This document shows, one piece after another, positions 6,450 through 7,478 of a stretch of DNA of 7,478 bases. The stretch covers positions 1 through 7,478 of the forward strand of contig JANYDM010000130.1 in assembly GCA_025363575.1 (NCBI GenBank). The letters are read 5' to 3'. This DNA comes from Betaproteobacteria bacterium (lineage in GTDB: Bacteria > Pseudomonadota > Gammaproteobacteria > Burkholderiales > SG8-41). The stretch's first letter is position 1. Each line of letters starts with the position of its first letter. The notes under the pieces are model-generated. The model did no database searches and had not been told where the DNA came from. It worked only from the letters and a program-made list of their open reading frames with translations. The translations under genes were made by a program, and so were the position numbers.

Positions 6450-6455
6450 ATTATA
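6450..6455 (-). promoter_or_regulatory. candidate -10 box for the hydrolase gene
   Basis: On the minus strand this is a perfect TATAAT, about 29 bases before the hydrolase ATG at 6421, which would leave a short leader holding the GGAAG ribosome site. It lies in the 103-bp gap between the divergent hydrolase and peptidase genes (6422-6524). No good -35 box is seen 16-18 bases upstream, so the call rests on the -10 match and position. For the opposite direction, TTGCCA (6460-6465) and a weak TAATCT (6484-6489) could be a peptidase promoter, but the match is poor. Confidence 0.3.
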
Positions 6456-6524
6456 CGTCTTGCCACTGCGGCGGCTCTGCGGGTAATCTTGCTGCGCAAG
6501 CATTCCACTACGGGGAGAATAACA

Positions 6525-7478
6525 ATGCACGCAACTTCGCTTTGCCGCTGCCTTTGGCGCGCGGCCGCACTACTTGCCTGCGCGGGTTTTGCGCTCAACG
6601 CCGCCGCCGCGCCGCTCGAGCCGGTGATGTCGCTCGCCGCGAAAGAAAAAGCGCCGTTGCTCGACACGTTGAAAGACCTGGTGGCTATCGAATCCGGCAG
6701 TGGCGACCGAGAGGGGCTCGACAAAATTTCCGAGCTGATCGCAAACAAGCTGCGAGCTCTCGGCGGCACAGTCGAATTTATCGAACCCGCTCCCGCGGAC
6801 ATCTACCCGATGGTGGACACGCCGAAGAAAATCGGCCGCATGGTGCACGCGCGATTCACCGGCACCGGCACGAAAAAAATCCTGCTGATCGCGCACATGG
6901 ACACCGTCTACCTGCGCGGCATGCTGGCGAACCAGCCGTTTCGCGTCGACGGCAACCGCGCCTACGGGCTCGGCATCGCCGACGACAAGCAAGGCATCGC
7001 CGTAATTGTGCATGCGCTCGCCGTGCTGAAGGCGATGAATTTCCGCGATTACGGGCTGGTCACCGTCCTGATCAATGCCGACGAAGAAGTGAGCTCGGCC
7101 GGCTCGCGCGCGATGCTGACAAAGCTCGGCGGCGAGCACGATGCCGTGTTTTCTTGCGAAGGCTCGCGCGTCGACTCCGATCGGCTGTCGCTGACTACCG
7201 CCGGCATCGCGGCGGTGGTGCTCAATATCGAAGGCAGGGCATCGCACGCCGGCAGCGCACCGCAAAACGGCCGCAATGCGCTCTACGAACTCTCGCACCA
7301 GATTTTGCAAACGCGCGATCTGTCCGATCCCAAAACCGGACTCAAAATGAATTGGACCGTCGCCAGCGCCGGCACCAACCGCAACGTCATTCCAGCCATT
7401 GCTTCGGCGACCGCCGACGTGCGGGTATTGCGCATAGCCGATTACGACGGTATCGAGCAAAAAGTCAAAGAGCGCATC
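6525..7478 (+). CDS. secreted M20 metallopeptidase, glutamate carboxypeptidase (carboxypeptidase G2-like), 3' end cut off
   Basis: The first 318 residues of a zinc carboxypeptidase. ATG 6525 is preceded by GGGGAG seven bases upstream and begins a Sec signal peptide ending near NAAAA-PLEP. Compared from memory with Pseudomonas carboxypeptidase G2, the known metal and catalytic residues H112, D141, E175, E176 and E200 appear at a constant offset of 12: H124 (AHMDTVYL), D153 (GIADDKQG), E187 and E188 (DEEVSS) and E212 (SCEGS). The dimerisation-domain motif ASHAGSAP and the NWT and RNVIPA motifs also match. The last metal ligand (H385 in CPG2) would lie beyond the window. CPG2 removes C-terminal glutamate from folates and related compounds; this gene may act on folates or on other N-acyl amino acids or dipeptides. 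It is transcribed away from the hydrolase. Confidence 0.92.
   Translation, partial: MHATSLCRCLWRAAALLACAGFALNAAAAPLEPVMSLAAKEKAPLLDTLKDLVAIESGSGDREGLDKISELIANKLRALGGTVEFIEPAPADIYPMVDTPKKIGRMVHARFTGTGTKKILLIAHMDTVYLRGMLANQPFRVDGNRAYGLGIADDKQGIAVIVHALAVLKAMNFRDYGLVTVLINADEEVSSAGSRAMLTKLGGEHDAVFSCEGSRVDSDRLSLTTAGIAAVVLNIEGRASHAGSAPQNGRNALYELSHQILQTRDLSDPKTGLKMNWTVASAGTNRNVIPAIASATADVRVLRIADYDGIEQKVKERI

Noticed and set aside
6422..6802. Upstream extension of the hydrolase gene
   Set aside because: It runs antisense into the start of the M20 peptidase gene; the start at 6421 has a ribosome site and matches the family N terminus.
6570..7460. 296-codon open frame on the minus strand
   Set aside because: It is antisense to the M20 peptidase, whose zinc ligands are conserved at the expected spacing.

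Overview
The window looks like chromosomal DNA of a GC-rich proteobacterium, most likely an uncultured Burkholderiales-like betaproteobacterium. The evidence is the high GC content, the tandem Bug/TctC-type solute receptors (a family greatly expanded in Burkholderiales) and the mix of periplasmic PQQ/cytochrome oxidation with small catabolic hydrolases. This placement is an inference; no rRNA or other marker gene is present.

Layout. Positions 1-3113 form a tightly packed plus-strand run: the 3' end of an NHL/SMP-30-type beta-propeller protein (1-204), a periplasmic PQQ-dependent alcohol dehydrogenase (241-1911), a small secreted monohaem cytochrome c (1929-2249), and an amidohydrolase related to the 2-pyrone-4,6-dicarboxylate lactonase LigI (2253-3113). 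A minus-strand run converges on it with only 7 bp between the stop codons: an alpha/beta hydrolase of the 2,6-dihydropseudooxynicotine-hydrolase/FrsA-like group (6421-5267), a first Bug receptor (about 5066-4125) and a second Bug receptor (4104-3121). A divergent plus-strand gene, cut off by the window end, encodes a secreted M20 metallopeptidase very like carboxypeptidase G2 (6525 onward).

How the genes may work together (inference). The dehydrogenase would oxidise an alcohol or aldehyde in the periplasm and pass electrons to the neighbouring cytochrome c. The Bug receptors would capture organic acids or similar small molecules. The two cytoplasmic-type hydrolases (lactonase-like and C-C/ester hydrolase-like) would open or cleave an intermediate. 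The substrate cannot be read from sequence.

Most notable points: the dehydrogenase has an Asp-x-Asp motif at the catalytic site (D300/D302), the signature of lanthanide-using PQQ enzymes. Its sequence style resembles type II quinohaemoproteins, but the haem domain is a separate gene. The LigI-like enzyme keeps the metal and catalytic residues but seems to differ at two substrate-binding positions. A 157-bp unit with imperfect terminal inverted repeats (5091-5247) lies directly upstream of the first Bug gene and obscures its start. An 18-bp perfect palindrome (5256-5273) overlaps the stop codon of the hydrolase gene. I see no tRNA, rRNA, CRISPR array or transposase.
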